A DNA stretch of 64,000 nt, from NCBI GenBank assembly GCA_024346935.1, contig AP024878.1:1178001-1242000 (forward strand), given 5' to 3'. Numbering within the stretch: position 1 is the stretch's first letter; every line of letters begins with the position of its first letter. The notes under the pieces were generated by a model that did not search any database, was not told where the DNA came from, and was given only the letters and a program-made list of their open reading frames with translations. The translations under genes were made by a program, and so were the position numbers. Positions 25,685 through 35,460 of the stretch are shown here, in pieces. Origin of the DNA: Vibrio inusitatus (GTDB lineage Bacteria; Pseudomonadota; Gammaproteobacteria; Enterobacterales; Vibrionaceae).

Positions 25685-28407
25685 TGAACCAGTTTAGCCT
25701 TCAACTTGAGGGTGTTTCTTGTGGCGGGTGTATTAACAAAATAAAACGCGCCGCTCTTGAACAAGATCCTCAATTTACCATCGACAGCAGTGAAGATAAA
25801 AAGTGGGCTCGCGTTGCCACTAGCCTGAGTATCGATAACATCTTGGCTGTGATTATGGAACTTGGCTACAAAGCGAGTGAGCATCCATTGCCACAGATTC
25901 ACAGCAAAGTAACTAAGGTTTCTTGCCAAGGCTGCGTAAAGAAAATCACCAACGCATTGATTGAACTCGATAAAGATGCAGTGATTGCTGTCGATGTTGA
26001 AGCTCAAACTATTGATGTAAATAGCCTATTGTCCATTGAGCAGTTGCAATCTGTGTTGCGAACTTTAGGTTATGCTTCATTCGATGAGGTATTAGATGTC
26101 GAAGAGCCTGCTATTGAAAATCCAACGTTGGAGGAGCCGACCTTAACAAAGGCAAGTACTGAAGCTGGCTTAACTCGTCTTAACCTGTCAGGCCTCACTT
26201 GTGCCAGTTGTGTAGCGACTATAGAAAAAGCGTTAACGGGTAAGCAAGGTGTGGAATCGGTGAATATTAACTTTGCCAATCGAACAGCAAGTATCTACTC
26301 CAACCTGCCTGCTGATAGCTTGATTGAAGCGGTCGAAGGCGCCGGTTATGGCGCATCACTTATCCTAGATGAAACCCAAGCAGAGCAGGAGCGTGAGCAA
26401 GCAGAGCAACAAGAGTACCGGGATAAAATTCGCCATACTATTGTTGGCTTAGGGCTGGGCGTCCCGCTGATGCTCTACGGCTTACTTGGCGGCTCCATGA
26501 CAGTGAATACGACCTCAGAGCAGCTCATCTGGTTGGGTGTCGGATTGTTAACTCTAGCGGTGCTCTATTTTAGTGGTCGCCATTACTTTGTCGGTGCTAG
26601 CAAAGCCTTTGTTAACCGAAGCGCGAACATGGACACCTTGATAGCATTGGGAACCGGTTCGGCGTGGCTCTACTCTATTGTGGTCGTAGCTATGCCATCC
26701 TTACTTCCTGAAAGCGCCCGTCATCTTTATTTTGAAGCCTCAGCGATGATCATAGGTTTAATTAATCTGGGGCAAGCTTTGGAGTTAAAAGCTAGGGGCA
26801 GAACGTCTCAAGCAATCAAGCGTCTGCTGGATCTAAGAACCAAAACAGCGGTAGTGATTCGAGAAGGTAAAACGATCACTTTACCGGTAGAAGAGGTGAT
26901 TATTGGCGATACTCTGTTGATTCGTGCAGGCGAAAAAGTGCCAGTAGATGGAAAGGTAATAGATGGAGAATCGTTTATCGATGAATCTATGCTAACGGGT
27001 GAGCCAATTCCTGTAACGAAAACAAAAGACGACAGTGTGTCTGCAGGGACGATAAATGGCGATCAAAATCTTACTATAATGGCTAGCAAGGTGGGTAGTG
27101 ACACTATGTTGGCTCAGATCATTGAGATGGTTTTTAATGCTCAGAACTCTAAGCCTTCAATCAGTCATTTAGCAGACCGTGTTTCCAGTGTGTTTGTGCC
27201 TACAGTAATGATACTGTCAATCATTACTGCCTTAATGTGGTACAACTTTGGACCTGCGCCAACAGTGATTAATATGCTCGTGAGTGCAACCTCAGTGTTG
27301 ATTATTGCTTGCCCTTGCGCTCTTGGTTTGGCAACGCCAATTTCTACCATGATAGGCATCGGAAAATCAGCGGAGTTTGGCGGCCTTATTCGTAACGGTG
27401 ATGCTTTGCAAAAAGCCAGCGATATTGATGTGGTAGTACTGGATAAAACCGGCACTATCACTGAAGGAAAGCCGAGTGTGGTGAATGTAAGAACTTTCCA
27501 AGAAAACACTGCTGCATTGGGCTATCTACATGCTCTAGAACAAGGCTCTACACATCCATTAGCGTCTGCAGTGGTCAATTATTGTCGCGAGAACTCACAA
27601 GACTTAGATGGTCATAACGTAGTGGGATTCCAGTCGTTGAATGGTCTAGGAGTTCAAGCTGAAATTGACGGCCGTGCAGTGCTACTTGGAAACGAAAGAC
27701 TGATGGCTGAACACGGTATTGCAATCGATAGTGCTCAATCCATAGCTAATGAATGGGAGCGTCAGGCTCATACCGTGATCTATTTGGCTATTGATAATCA
27801 GCTTACGACTTTATTGTCTATCAGCGACCCAATAAAAAGCGAGTCTTTGCAAGCAATCGATGCGCTTAAATCCCTAGGTATAAAAGTGGTTATGCTGACA
27901 GGAGATAATGAATATACTGCGCAAGCGGTGGCGGCTTCGACGGGAGTTGATGAGGTCCATGCGCAGCTTATGCCTCAAGACAAACTGCAATGGGTGACAA
28001 AGCTTCAGCAACAAGGTTTGGTTGTTGCTATGGTGGGAGATGGAATCAATGATGCACCAGCGCTGGCACAATCTGATGTGGGTTTTGCTATTGGGCATGG
28101 CACGGATGTCGCTATTGAAAGCGCCGATATTACCTTGATGAGAGGTTCACTATTTGGAGTATCTCAAGTGATAGAAGTCAGTAAAGCGACTATGAAGAAC
28201 ATCAAACAGAATCTATGGGGTGCTTTTATCTACAACTCACTAGGGATTCCAATTGCAGCGGGCGTATTATTTCCGCTGACGGGTATGTTATTGAGCCCTA
28301 TTGTTGCAGGTGTCGCCATGTCGCTTTCTTCTATTACAGTAGTGAGTAATGCCAATCGCTTGAGATTATTCACACCAAAATCATCAGCAGGTATTCATCA
28401 TGGTTAA
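25684..28407 (+). CDS. copA: Cu(I)-translocating P1B-type ATPase with three metal-binding domains
   Basis: This 907-residue inner-membrane pump exports Cu(I) to the periplasm. Three N-terminal HMA-like domains carry Cys13/Cys16 (SCGGC), Cys81/Cys84 (SCQGC) and Cys173/Cys176 (TCASC). Only the third has the common xCxxC context. The membrane metal site is Cys543-Pro-Cys545, followed by the phosphorylated Asp587 in DKTGT, then TGDN and the GDGINDAPAL hinge. Late helices contain YNSLG and MSLSS, the Cu(I)-specific pattern. It is cotranscribed with the MerR regulator and begins on its stop codon. Confidence 0.95.
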   Translation: MNQFSLQLEGVSCGGCINKIKRAALEQDPQFTIDSSEDKKWARVATSLSIDNILAVIMELGYKASEHPLPQIHSKVTKVSCQGCVKKITNALIELDKDAVIAVDVEAQTIDVNSLLSIEQLQSVLRTLGYASFDEVLDVEEPAIENPTLEEPTLTKASTEAGLTRLNLSGLTCASCVATIEKALTGKQGVESVNINFANRTASIYSNLPADSLIEAVEGAGYGASLILDETQAEQEREQAEQQEYRDKIRHTIVGLGLGVPLMLYGLLGGSMTVNTTSEQLIWLGVGLLTLAVLYFSGRHYFVGASKAFVNRSANMDTLIALGTGSAWLYSIVVVAMPSLLPESARHLYFEASAMIIGLINLGQALELKARGRTSQAIKRLLDLRTKTAVVIREGKTITLPVEEVIIGDTLLIRAGEKVPVDGKVIDGESFIDESMLTGEPIPVTKTKDDSVSAGTINGDQNLTIMASKVGSDTMLAQIIEMVFNAQNSKPSISHLADRVSSVFVPTVMILSIITALMWYNFGPAPTVINMLVSATSVLIIACPCALGLATPISTMIGIGKSAEFGGLIRNGDALQKASDIDVVVLDKTGTITEGKPSVVNVRTFQENTAALGYLHALEQGSTHPLASAVVNYCRENSQDLDGHNVVGFQSLNGLGVQAEIDGRAVLLGNERLMAEHGIAIDSAQSIANEWERQAHTVIYLAIDNQLTTLLSISDPIKSESLQAIDALKSLGIKVVMLTGDNEYTAQAVAASTGVDEVHAQLMPQDKLQWVTKLQQQGLVVAMVGDGINDAPALAQSDVGFAIGHGTDVAIESADITLMRGSLFGVSQVIEVSKATMKNIKQNLWGAFIYNSLGIPIAAGVLFPLTGMLLSPIVAGVAMSLSSITVVSNANRLRLFTPKSSAGIHHG

Positions 28408-28462
28408 TATTATTGGCTTATTTCTGATCGCCTTTATTGTGTGGTGGTTTTGGCTAAAATAG
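28400..28462 (+). CDS. 20-residue membrane peptide overlapping the copA end, possible cupredoxin remnant
   Basis: A 20-codon frame starts inside the last codons of copA (ATGGTTAA overlap) and encodes one hydrophobic helix, MVNIIGLFLIAFIVWWFWLK. From memory, this closely resembles the N-terminal membrane anchor of cupredoxin-domain proteins often encoded right after CopA in marine gammaproteobacteria. Here a TAG stops it and no cupredoxin domain follows. It may be a real micropeptide or the remnant of a lost domain. Confidence 0.5.
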   Translation: MVNIIGLFLIAFIVWWFWLK

Positions 28463-28483
28463 TCGAATTATAAAATATTCATT

Positions 28484-28510
28484 AAAGCTGACGGTGTCAG
28501 CTTTTTTTTA
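28484..28510 (+). terminator. Rho-independent terminator of the merR-copA operon
   Basis: AAAGCTGAC-GGT-GTCAGCTTT is a tight hairpin followed by a T8 run. Confidence 0.88.
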
Positions 28511-28617
28511 TTAGTAATTTCAAGTGCCTATTGCTGAAAATTGACATACTCTTTGTTACATAAACAATGATACAATAGCGTGTAATAAAAGTGTCACAAT
28601 AAGGATGGTGTGCATAA

Positions 28618-29958
28618 ATGTTGGATCTGAAGGTAACGGCTAAAAAGAGTATTGAACTGCAACAAACACTCTCAGCCGACTCGCAGTCTGAAACTAAAGT
28701 AGAGTTTGTCATACCCAGCAGTATAGATCTGGGCGACACCTTTTCGGCTGGGGATTTCTTCGATAAATCATTTACTCAGATTCGCCGTTTCCACAAAGGT
28801 AAAAGCATTAGCTTAATGTTGCTCTACATTAAGATCTTGGAAAAAGAACAGCTTCCTTACGAATCCTACAAGACCTCGATCAGTTTGTTTGCTTATCTGT
28901 TTATTAATGACATTCGTTCATTTAAAACCAATCAAGAAAAAGAAGAGCAGGCTGTAGAAGAGATCATCGAGAAGGCGAAGGGGCACTCTAACATCCTGAC
29001 CTCATTTCGTCGTTTCTCTCTTGAAGATGACCAAAAATTTGAGCGCTTTCGCAAAGTCGATGCGATTCTTTCCTACGAGTTTGAACAATATCTTCTTCGT
29101 CAGACTGCCACTTTACAGAATATCAAAGGCGCTACAGCAGCAAGAGATTATCTTGCCCAGCTCTCAATGTCAGAAGATGAGTATCGCGTAACGCAGATGT
29201 ATGAGGGGATATACTCGGTTAAAAGCGTAGAGGCTGAAGACCAAGAGAAATTGACCCGTGTATTCAACCAAACTGATCTGCAAAAGAAATTGCTAGAGCT
29301 TCCGCTTCGTGTGCACAGTAGCAGTAAGAGAGTAGGGGAAAAAGAGCGTTACCTTTCTCTTGCGATAGCGACAGGCTTAATCATGTTGGGCTTTAGTGTG
29401 GTTATCTTCCAATTCCGCTTAATGGGCTTAGATACCGACTTGCAGTTTGTTCTGGCATTTGCCGCCCTTTATGTAGTTAGAGATGTATTTAAGGAAAGTA
29501 TCAAGGCGTGGGTGTTCGAGAAAATCATTCGCAATAAGCCAAGGGTTGTTTCTTGGTTTGGCATGCCGGATAAAAAAACCGGTATTGGAACAGGCGAAAC
29601 TTGGTTCAACTCTCAACCTAATTCGAAAGTCGCGATTGCTAACCGTGAAAACATTTCTTTGTTCTTCAGAGAGATCGTGAGCCTTAAAAACTTTGAGTAC
29701 AATGGGTTTAAGAAGATCAAAACCAATACTACCATCGATCTTGGACCGATTATGCGCTGTTTTCCAAGTGAAAATAGAGATATGTACGTGTATTCAACAG
29801 GCAATAAATCACGCAAGGTGAGTATTTCTCGTCGAGGCCGTATTGAAGTGAAGATTCATGAAAAGAAAATCGAGCCAAGTGGAGTTAAGGAACGAACCGC
29901 ACGTTACCGTGTCACTTTTGATCGAACTAAAATCATTAAGCTAGAACCTCTACAATAA
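28618..29958 (+). CDS. Conserved hypothetical protein with two central membrane helices
   Basis: The product is 446 residues. A long soluble N-terminal part (1-240) is predicted mostly helical with charged segments. Two adjacent helices (about 243-290, LSLAIATGLIMLGFSVVIFQF and FVLAFAALYVVRDVF) follow, and then a basic, strand-rich cytoplasmic domain. No catalytic motif was recognised. Such proteins appear conserved among vibrios without known role. It is followed after 10 bases by another membrane gene, so the two probably form a unit. Confidence 0.6.
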   Translation: MLDLKVTAKKSIELQQTLSADSQSETKVEFVIPSSIDLGDTFSAGDFFDKSFTQIRRFHKGKSISLMLLYIKILEKEQLPYESYKTSISLFAYLFINDIRSFKTNQEKEEQAVEEIIEKAKGHSNILTSFRRFSLEDDQKFERFRKVDAILSYEFEQYLLRQTATLQNIKGATAARDYLAQLSMSEDEYRVTQMYEGIYSVKSVEAEDQEKLTRVFNQTDLQKKLLELPLRVHSSSKRVGEKERYLSLAIATGLIMLGFSVVIFQFRLMGLDTDLQFVLAFAALYVVRDVFKESIKAWVFEKIIRNKPRVVSWFGMPDKKTGIGTGETWFNSQPNSKVAIANRENISLFFREIVSLKNFEYNGFKKIKTNTTIDLGPIMRCFPSENRDMYVYSTGNKSRKVSISRRGRIEVKIHEKKIEPSGVKERTARYRVTFDRTKIIKLEPLQ

Positions 29959-29968
29959 TAAGCAACTC

Positions 29969-30415
29969 ATGCTAGATCTTACCTTTGAACAGTGGGCGCT
30001 TATTGCGGATATTTACACTCCATTACTTGCGTTGTGGAGTGTACGCTTAATCCTTCGTGAGCCTGCACAATCTCGAAAGATAAGTTTAACTGCGTTAATG
30101 GTGACTATCTGTATTGTCTATGTATCAAGAGCTATTGATGAATGGCTAGGAATTTGGCCTACATTTGGCTCTGATTACAGCACGCATACTTCAGTGGCAT
30201 TGGCGTTAGTGGTGCATATAGCAATAAAGGTTGGAGTACGAGGAAAGTTGATAGCTGTGGGTTCTTTGCTGGCTTATTTGCAACTGATGAATCATCAGGA
30301 TTACCATACCTATCTAGATATGATGTCCACTACCATCTACTTGCTTCCGTTGTTTTGGGTTAGCTGGTTACACTTTGGCACTAGAGAAAAATCACCTTCT
30401 AGAACGGTTGATTAA
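29969..30415 (+). CDS. Hypothetical multi-pass membrane protein
   Basis: The product is 148 residues with about four hydrophobic segments and short polar loops, one holding FGSDYSTHTSVALALV. No family was recognised; the His-Thr pattern is only superficially like PAP2 phosphatases and the other phosphatase motifs are missing. It lies 10 bases after the 446-residue protein gene. Its last 17 bases overlap the end of the convergent outer-membrane protein gene. Confidence 0.55.
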   Translation: MLDLTFEQWALIADIYTPLLALWSVRLILREPAQSRKISLTALMVTICIVYVSRAIDEWLGIWPTFGSDYSTHTSVALALVVHIAIKVGVRGKLIAVGSLLAYLQLMNHQDYHTYLDMMSTTIYLLPLFWVSWLHFGTREKSPSRTVD

Positions 30416-31742
30416 CCATAAACCACATGTAAGAGCCTTCTTCAGACACAGCGTAGTCGAGTCGAACTACTAAACCGGCTGCTAGAGCCCTTACTGCAAC
30501 GCCCCCATCAACTTTCATATCCGATGTGAGGTCGCCTAAATCGTAGCTCGGTGCCACTTGACCTACTTCGGCAAATGCGACAAGTTGAAACCAATCGATA
30601 TTTAAGAACCTAAGCCAAGATACGTCTTGAACCGGATTATAACGAAGGGTGTATCGATACTCAGCTGTACCATATAAGCTGGCTTTATCATGAAAACGGT
30701 TCGAGTCGAACCCCCGCATGCGGTCATGGCCACCTAAGGTTGCGCCTTCGTTATAAGGTGGCGCGTCTTCAACGATCTTTCTTTGCCCATCACTGTCTAC
30801 TAAATTCCAAGATGGTGAGTAGCCCGTCCAGAAGTTAAACGCAAAGATACGCTGCCTCGCCCAATCACTTTCGCCGATTGACAAGTATTTGCTGATATCC
30901 AGTTCTACAAAATCCCAAGTACTGTCGGGAGATATAATGTGTCCTTCATAGGAGTAACCGATATATTGGCGACTACCCATTGACGGGTTAGGAGCAAAAT
31001 CGGTGTTGTCGTATTGAACGCCAAACTCGAAAGCGCTCATATCACCTTCTCGCTCGTCCCCATTTTCATCTTCATAAGATTGATAGCGGTTAAACTGGCG
31101 AAACAATAAGATAGTGGTTCCCGTTTCTAATGGGTTCCAATAGGTACTTGTTGGCCCATTGACTAACAGGCCGTTTCTTAAATGATAATCGCTGGTGGCT
31201 TTTTCTTTTGCTGAGCCCATTGGTAGAACGTATTCCACCTTGATATCCAACCAATTGGAGTATCCGTCCCCAACAATATAATCATCAGGACTGGATCCTG
31301 AACTGCCCCATCTTGGGTCTTCAAAAGCAATGTTGCCGTTGGTATAGGCTCTTTGTTCAGGAAAGTAAGCGTACATACCGGCTATCGAAATAAATGCGCG
31401 ATCTGCAAACCAAGGACGGTAGTTCCACAGTCCTGCAGAGACACCATAGCTGTCAGCACCAGTCCAACCTGTCCCACCTAGCACCATTTGTTCTTGTCCA
31501 ATACCCTGAACGACACCACCCACACCGACATTAAATCCCATGGTATCGGTAGAGAAAAAGTAGGGGAGAACCATCGCATTCTTAGTACTATCCGCATTCT
31601 CTGCTCGAGTGATGGTGTACTTCATCCCAACTGGGGTAGCGGCATAGGCACAGTTAGAAAAAACACTAACTGCAATCAATGAGTGAGTAGCCAAACTAGG
31701 TACTCGTTTTAAGAAAGGCTTTAACATTTGTTGACTGAGCAT
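30399..31742 (-). CDS. Outer-membrane beta-barrel protein, BamA/TamA-like
   Basis: The product is 447 residues. It has a signal peptide (cut after CAYAA near residue 35). Many alternating strands separated by Gly, Asn and Asp turns follow, with a final strand ending in Phe (MWFMVNQPF), the signature recognised by the Bam complex. The late VRLDYAVSEEGSYMWF and preceding VAVRALAAGLVVRLDY segments resemble surface-antigen (D15) barrels. There is no room for POTRA domains, so it is a barrel-only member. The function and cargo are unknown. Confidence 0.72.
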   Translation of the reverse strand: MLSQQMLKPFLKRVPSLATHSLIAVSVFSNCAYAATPVGMKYTITRAENADSTKNAMVLPYFFSTDTMGFNVGVGGVVQGIGQEQMVLGGTGWTGADSYGVSAGLWNYRPWFADRAFISIAGMYAYFPEQRAYTNGNIAFEDPRWGSSGSSPDDYIVGDGYSNWLDIKVEYVLPMGSAKEKATSDYHLRNGLLVNGPTSTYWNPLETGTTILLFRQFNRYQSYEDENGDEREGDMSAFEFGVQYDNTDFAPNPSMGSRQYIGYSYEGHIISPDSTWDFVELDISKYLSIGESDWARQRIFAFNFWTGYSPSWNLVDSDGQRKIVEDAPPYNEGATLGGHDRMRGFDSNRFHDKASLYGTAEYRYTLRYNPVQDVSWLRFLNIDWFQLVAFAEVGQVAPSYDLGDLTSDMKVDGGVAVRALAAGLVVRLDYAVSEEGSYMWFMVNQPF

Positions 31743-31857
31743 CCTGCTCTTTATAGAAATTGTTCGTAATAACGCTAGCTTACAAAGAATTTACAAAATG
31801 TTAAAGATATGTATCAGTAGACTGTGGTCAAACGAAGAGTTTTTAGCTGTTTTTGGA

Positions 31858-31896
31858 CAAAAGAGAAGCAGTCTGAGAGATCACTTCTCTTTTGAT
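31858..31896. terminator. Terminator downstream of the DASS transporter gene
   Basis: AAAAGAGAAG...CTTCTCTTTT forms a 10 bp stem with A/T runs on both sides, between the transporter end and the barrel gene start. Confidence 0.75.
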
Positions 31897-31902
31897 GAAG
31901 GT

Positions 31903-33291
31903 TTACAGCCAGAATATTGAAGCAATAAAGGTTAAAGCGCCAATACAAGCGATGTTAAGAATGATACCAACACGCATCATTTCTTGTTGCTTGATGTGGC
32001 CAGATCCAAACACGATAGCATTTGGCGGAGTCGCAACTGGTAACATAAATGCACAAGATGCAGCGACCGCGATAAGCACCGAAAGCACCACTGGTGACAT
32101 GCCAAACACCTCTGCAACTGTGGCAAATATAGGGATCAGAAGCGCCGCACTGGCGGTATTACTCGCAAACTCGGTCAAGAACACAACAAATAGTGCAATA
32201 ATAGCGATGATGAACAAGATACCAAAATCAGAAATTAAGCTACTTAAAGAGTTAGCCAAGAACACGCTAGTGCCTGTTGCTTTAAGTACGTTGCTTAAAC
32301 AGATACCCCCGCCAAATAAGATGAGTACGCCCCAATCAGCGGTTTTTTCAATATCTTTCCAATGAACGACTCGAGCAAAACTCACCAAAACAATTGCTGC
32401 TAGCGCCACTACGGTGTCGAAGCTTGAAATACCGCCAAGCATTGCATTGATAGGCTTGCTGAAAATCCAACAGAATACGGTCAACGAGAAGATAGCCAGT
32501 GTTACGATTTTGCCTTTGTCCCAGTTTACCGGCTCTTTATTAAGCTCAAAGGTGCCTTCAAGGTTAGGTTTTAGGACAAAATAAAGGGTAACGACAGCCA
32601 GTGGTAACATGATCACGGCAGCAGGGATACCAAATGCCATCCACTCAGTAAAGGTGAGCCCTACTTCAGCGGCTGCGATAGCATTCGGAGGCGAACCCAC
32701 GATAGTGGCAATGCCGCCAATGCTGGCACTGTAAGCCACACCAAGTAGCACAAACACATAAGTATTGCGTTCTTTATCAGCATCCACTTTGCTAAGAACG
32801 CCCAATACAAGGGGTAACATCATAGCTGCTGTTGCAGTATTACTGATCCACATAGATAAGCCTGCAGTCACACCAAACAGCATGAATACCGCAGCACTCA
32901 TCTTGCCTTTTGCCAGAATGAGTACCTTATCCGCGATGACCTTATCCAAGCCTTGTACATGCATAGCTGCAGCGAGGGCAAAACCACCTAGAAATAAAAA
33001 TATGATGGGGTTTGAGAAATTGCTTAATGCCGTTTGTGTATTGAAGATATCAAATACGACAGCGAGTATCGGTACCAAAATAGCGGTAATGGTAACGTGC
33101 AAAGCTTCGGTTAGCCAAAGAACGGCAATGAATACCAGAATGCTGATACCTAATACTACTTGAGGCTCAAAGGGTAAAGACTTGTATAGTGCAAAGAAGA
33201 GTACAATATCGGCAAGGATAATCAGGCTGTTACGGTTAAAAAACCACTCCCGAGTGTTCGTAGGGAGAGGGACACTATCATTTCTATTCAT
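31903..33291 (-). CDS. DASS family sodium/dicarboxylate symporter (VcINDY-like)
   Basis: This 462-residue transporter is the same length as Vibrio cholerae VcINDY. It has the two sodium- and substrate-binding Ser-Asn-Thr motifs: SNT at residues 150-152 ([13 protein letters not shown]) and a second in [14 protein letters not shown]. The related TPPNAIVFG and SPPNAIAAA loops are also present. It is expected to import succinate, malate, fumarate or similar C4-dicarboxylates with Na+. It is a single gene with its own leader. Confidence 0.93.
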   Translation of the reverse strand: MNRNDSVPLPTNTREWFFNRNSLIILADIVLFFALYKSLPFEPQVVLGISILVFIAVLWLTEALHVTITAILVPILAVVFDIFNTQTALSNFSNPIIFLFLGGFALAAAMHVQGLDKVIADKVLILAKGKMSAAVFMLFGVTAGLSMWISNTATAAMMLPLVLGVLSKVDADKERNTYVFVLLGVAYSASIGGIATIVGSPPNAIAAAEVGLTFTEWMAFGIPAAVIMLPLAVVTLYFVLKPNLEGTFELNKEPVNWDKGKIVTLAIFSLTVFCWIFSKPINAMLGGISSFDTVVALAAIVLVSFARVVHWKDIEKTADWGVLILFGGGICLSNVLKATGTSVFLANSLSSLISDFGILFIIAIIALFVVFLTEFASNTASAALLIPIFATVAEVFGMSPVVLSVLIAVAASCAFMLPVATPPNAIVFGSGHIKQQEMMRVGIILNIACIGALTFIASIFWL

Positions 33292-33561
33292 ATTATTATT
33301 TCCTCAATAGCGCATTCTAGTTTCGATTATGAACAAGAATTCGTTGCAGAACGAAGAGTAGGGATTACCACTTTTGGGTTAATAAATGGTCACACGTTTT
33401 GTTGGGATTTGAAATGAAGTTATTGCTGGAATGTTAACCACATCAATGGTGTGGTTATTTTATTGTGCTACATCGGATTGGCGTCACAATAGAGGTGTAA
33501 CAAGCTGAATTTATTGCAAAATGATGGAGGAACAGAGTCGCCATTCTAGATATCCCGTGAT
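33292..33561. other. Upstream region of the DASS gene
   Basis: This is a non-coding stretch. It holds the promoter side of the DASS transporter gene. No ORF, repeat or RNA motif could be supported. The ptsG terminator begins at its right end. Confidence 0.6.
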
Positions 33562-33598
33562 AAAAAAGGAGTGGTTCCCACGGACAGGCTTCCACTCC
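33562..33598 (-). terminator. Rho-independent terminator after ptsG
   Basis: On the minus strand, GGAGTGG...CCACTCC forms a 7 bp stem with internal pairing, followed by TTTTTT. Confidence 0.8.
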
Positions 33599-33631
33599 AA
33601 ACGGACAAACTGTTTACTCAGTTATTTTATT

Positions 33632-35041
33632 TTAGCTATTTTTCATGTAGTCGAGCATCTGTGTTTTGTAGACATCGCTGTTACCACCAAAGATGGCTTG
33701 CACGCCTGTGCCGACACGAACTACCCCTGCCGCACCCAACGCTTTTAGTCTTGCATCGTCAACTTGGTCTTGATCTTTCACCTGCATTCTCAATCGAGTA
33801 ATGCACGCATCAGCAGAAACGATGTTTCCTTTGCCACCAAAGGCTGCAACCAATTCTTTGGTGAAGTCATCACCTTGCAGTGCGTCTTGCGTTTCTTCAG
33901 TCACGTCTTCACGGCCTGGTGTTTTCAGATCGAAGTACTTAATAAACCATGTGAATACTGCGTAGTAAACTGCGGCATAACCTAGTCCAAGAGGGATGAT
34001 CATCCAGCCTTTAGTTGAAATGCCGTAGAAGGTAACGTAATCGATAAGACCCGCACTAAAGCTATAGCCGTGCTTAATACCAAGAATGATACAAAGCGGG
34101 TATGCCAGTCCTGCTAAGATAGCGTGTACTGCATAAAGAGCAGGTGAGATAAACAAGAATGCAAACTCTACTGGCTCGGTAATTCCGGTTAGGAACGAGG
34201 TGAGAGCAGCAGATACCATGATTCCCATAACTTTGACGCGGTTTTCTGGCTTAGATGCACGGCCAATAGCAATAGCAGCCGCAGGAAGACCAAACATCTT
34301 AAATAAATAACCGCCTGCTAGGTTACCGGAATTTGGGTCACCAGCGAAGAATCGAGGGATCTCGCCATGGAATACTTGACCGGCGGCATTGGTAAAGTCA
34401 CCAGCCTGAAGCTGAATAATAACGTTAATAACGTGGTGTAAACCAAATGGGATCAGTGCGCGCTCTGCAGTGCCATAAGCCCAGAATGCCATTACTGGGT
34501 TCTGCTCTGTTGCCCAATGACCAAAGGCATCAATGCCTAAACCGATGGGCTGCCAAATAAAGGCTAGAACAATACCAAGTAATAACATCGCAAATGAGGT
34601 GATGATAGGAACGAATCGCTTACCCGCGAAAAAGCCCAGATAAGCGGGCATCTTAATGGTATAGAAGCGATTAAACATATAGGCACCAACAGCACCAGAA
34701 ATGATACCGCCTAATACGCCCATGTCTATGTGGTCGACTCCCAATACGCCAGCCATAACCTTTAAGGTCGCGATCAAAACGTAGTAGCCAATACCTGCGG
34801 CGACCGCACCTACACCGTCATTATCGGTAAAGGAGATTGCGACACCTAAAGCAAAAATGAGCGGCAGGTTTCCAAATACGGCCCCACCGGCTTCAGCCAT
34901 AAGCTGTGAAACTATTGGTGGAATGATGTCAAAGTTAGCTGAGCCAATACCTAGTAAAATACCGGCTGCTGGCATGGATGCTATAGGCAGCATAAGTGCC
35001 TTACCAACCTTGGAAAGGTTGGCGAAAAAGTTACTGAACAT
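33632..35041 (-). CDS. ptsG: Glucose-specific PTS enzyme IICB
   Basis: This 469-residue permease aligns throughout with E. coli Pts[54 protein letters not shown], then PFGLHH and [13 protein letters not shown] in the sugar-binding core. The EIIB domain starts after the linker KTPGRED, with the phosphorylated Cys413 in DACITRLR. It takes up and phosphorylates glucose. Its leader contains a hairpin covering the ribosome site. Across the intergenic region lies sgrR, the known activator of the ptsG-silencing sRNA in enterobacteria. Confidence 0.95.
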   Translation of the reverse strand: MFSNFFANLSKVGKALMLPIASMPAAGILLGIGSANFDIIPPIVSQLMAEAGGAVFGNLPLIFALGVAISFTDNDGVGAVAAGIGYYVLIATLKVMAGVLGVDHIDMGVLGGIISGAVGAYMFNRFYTIKMPAYLGFFAGKRFVPIITSFAMLLLGIVLAFIWQPIGLGIDAFGHWATEQNPVMAFWAYGTAERALIPFGLHHVINVIIQLQAGDFTNAAGQVFHGEIPRFFAGDPNSGNLAGGYLFKMFGLPAAAIAIGRASKPENRVKVMGIMVSAALTSFLTGITEPVEFAFLFISPALYAVHAILAGLAYPLCIILGIKHGYSFSAGLIDYVTFYGISTKGWMIIPLGLGYAAVYYAVFTWFIKYFDLKTPGREDVTEETQDALQGDDFTKELVAAFGGKGNIVSADACITRLRMQVKDQDQVDDARLKALGAAGVVRVGTGVQAIFGGNSDVYKTQMLDYMKNS

Positions 35042-35070
35042 GTGATTACCCTAATATTTTCTATTTTTAG
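35042..35070 (-). promoter_or_regulatory. ptsG: Hairpin covering the ptsG ribosome-binding site
   Basis: In the ptsG leader (minus strand), CCCTAA and TTAGGG form a six-base stem around about 12 A/T-rich bases. TTAGGG is the only Shine-Dalgarno-like sequence, 7 bases before the ATG. The structure could lower translation until it is opened. Confidence 0.5.
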
Positions 35071-35242
35071 GGATCGAAAAGTAACGTGTTCAATACCATA
35101 ACTCAAAATGTATTAATGAAAACTAACTCTCTGAATTTTATATGCTTATAGTTTCTGTTGATAACGATTATAAATTGAATTTTCAAATAGGGGAGAGCCG
35201 GTTATCTTCAATCCTTGAAGAAGAACCAAGCTCTAAAAAGGG

Positions 35243-35323
35243 AGGTGATAATTAGACTATCTGCGTTTTATAAGGGGGGGGGGGGGATGGAACATAAAAA
35301 CACAGATAAATTAATTATCACCT
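35243..35323. repeat. Long inverted repeat with a G13 tract in its loop
   Basis: Arms 35243-35270 and 35295-35323 pair over about 12 perfect bases plus a second imperfect block (ATCTG.GTTTTA). The loop holds 13 consecutive G on the plus strand (35274-35286). On the minus strand it looks like the terminator of the candidate sRNA. Confidence 0.75.
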
Positions 35324-35331
35324 TAAACTGG

Positions 35332-35460
35332 TTAGCCGTAATGCAGCCGATAACTTGATAATGACGATAGACAAACGACTCTAGAATCACGGTTATTATT
35401 TAATTGTGCTTCTATTTGACTAAAAGCGAGTGTGATAATTTTTTGTCGAATTGCTTTCAT
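35332..35460 (-). CDS. 42-residue ORF, candidate SgrT-like peptide
   Basis: The frame starts at an ATG with GAGGTGA 6-8 bases upstream and encodes a 42-residue peptide beginning MKAIRQKIITLAFSQIEAQL. In enterobacteria SgrS encodes the 43-residue PtsG inhibitor SgrT, and this ORF has the same place and size. No convincing sequence likeness to SgrT was seen. The frame is open a further 39 codons upstream to 35577, but that start lacks a ribosome site. Confidence 0.35.
   Translation of the reverse strand: MKAIRQKIITLAFSQIEAQLNNNRDSRVVCLSSLSSYRLHYG

Noticed and set aside
33521..33801. Plus-strand frames opposite the end of ptsG
   Set aside because: They cover the ptsG terminator and run antisense to the conserved EIIB domain, so they are shadows.
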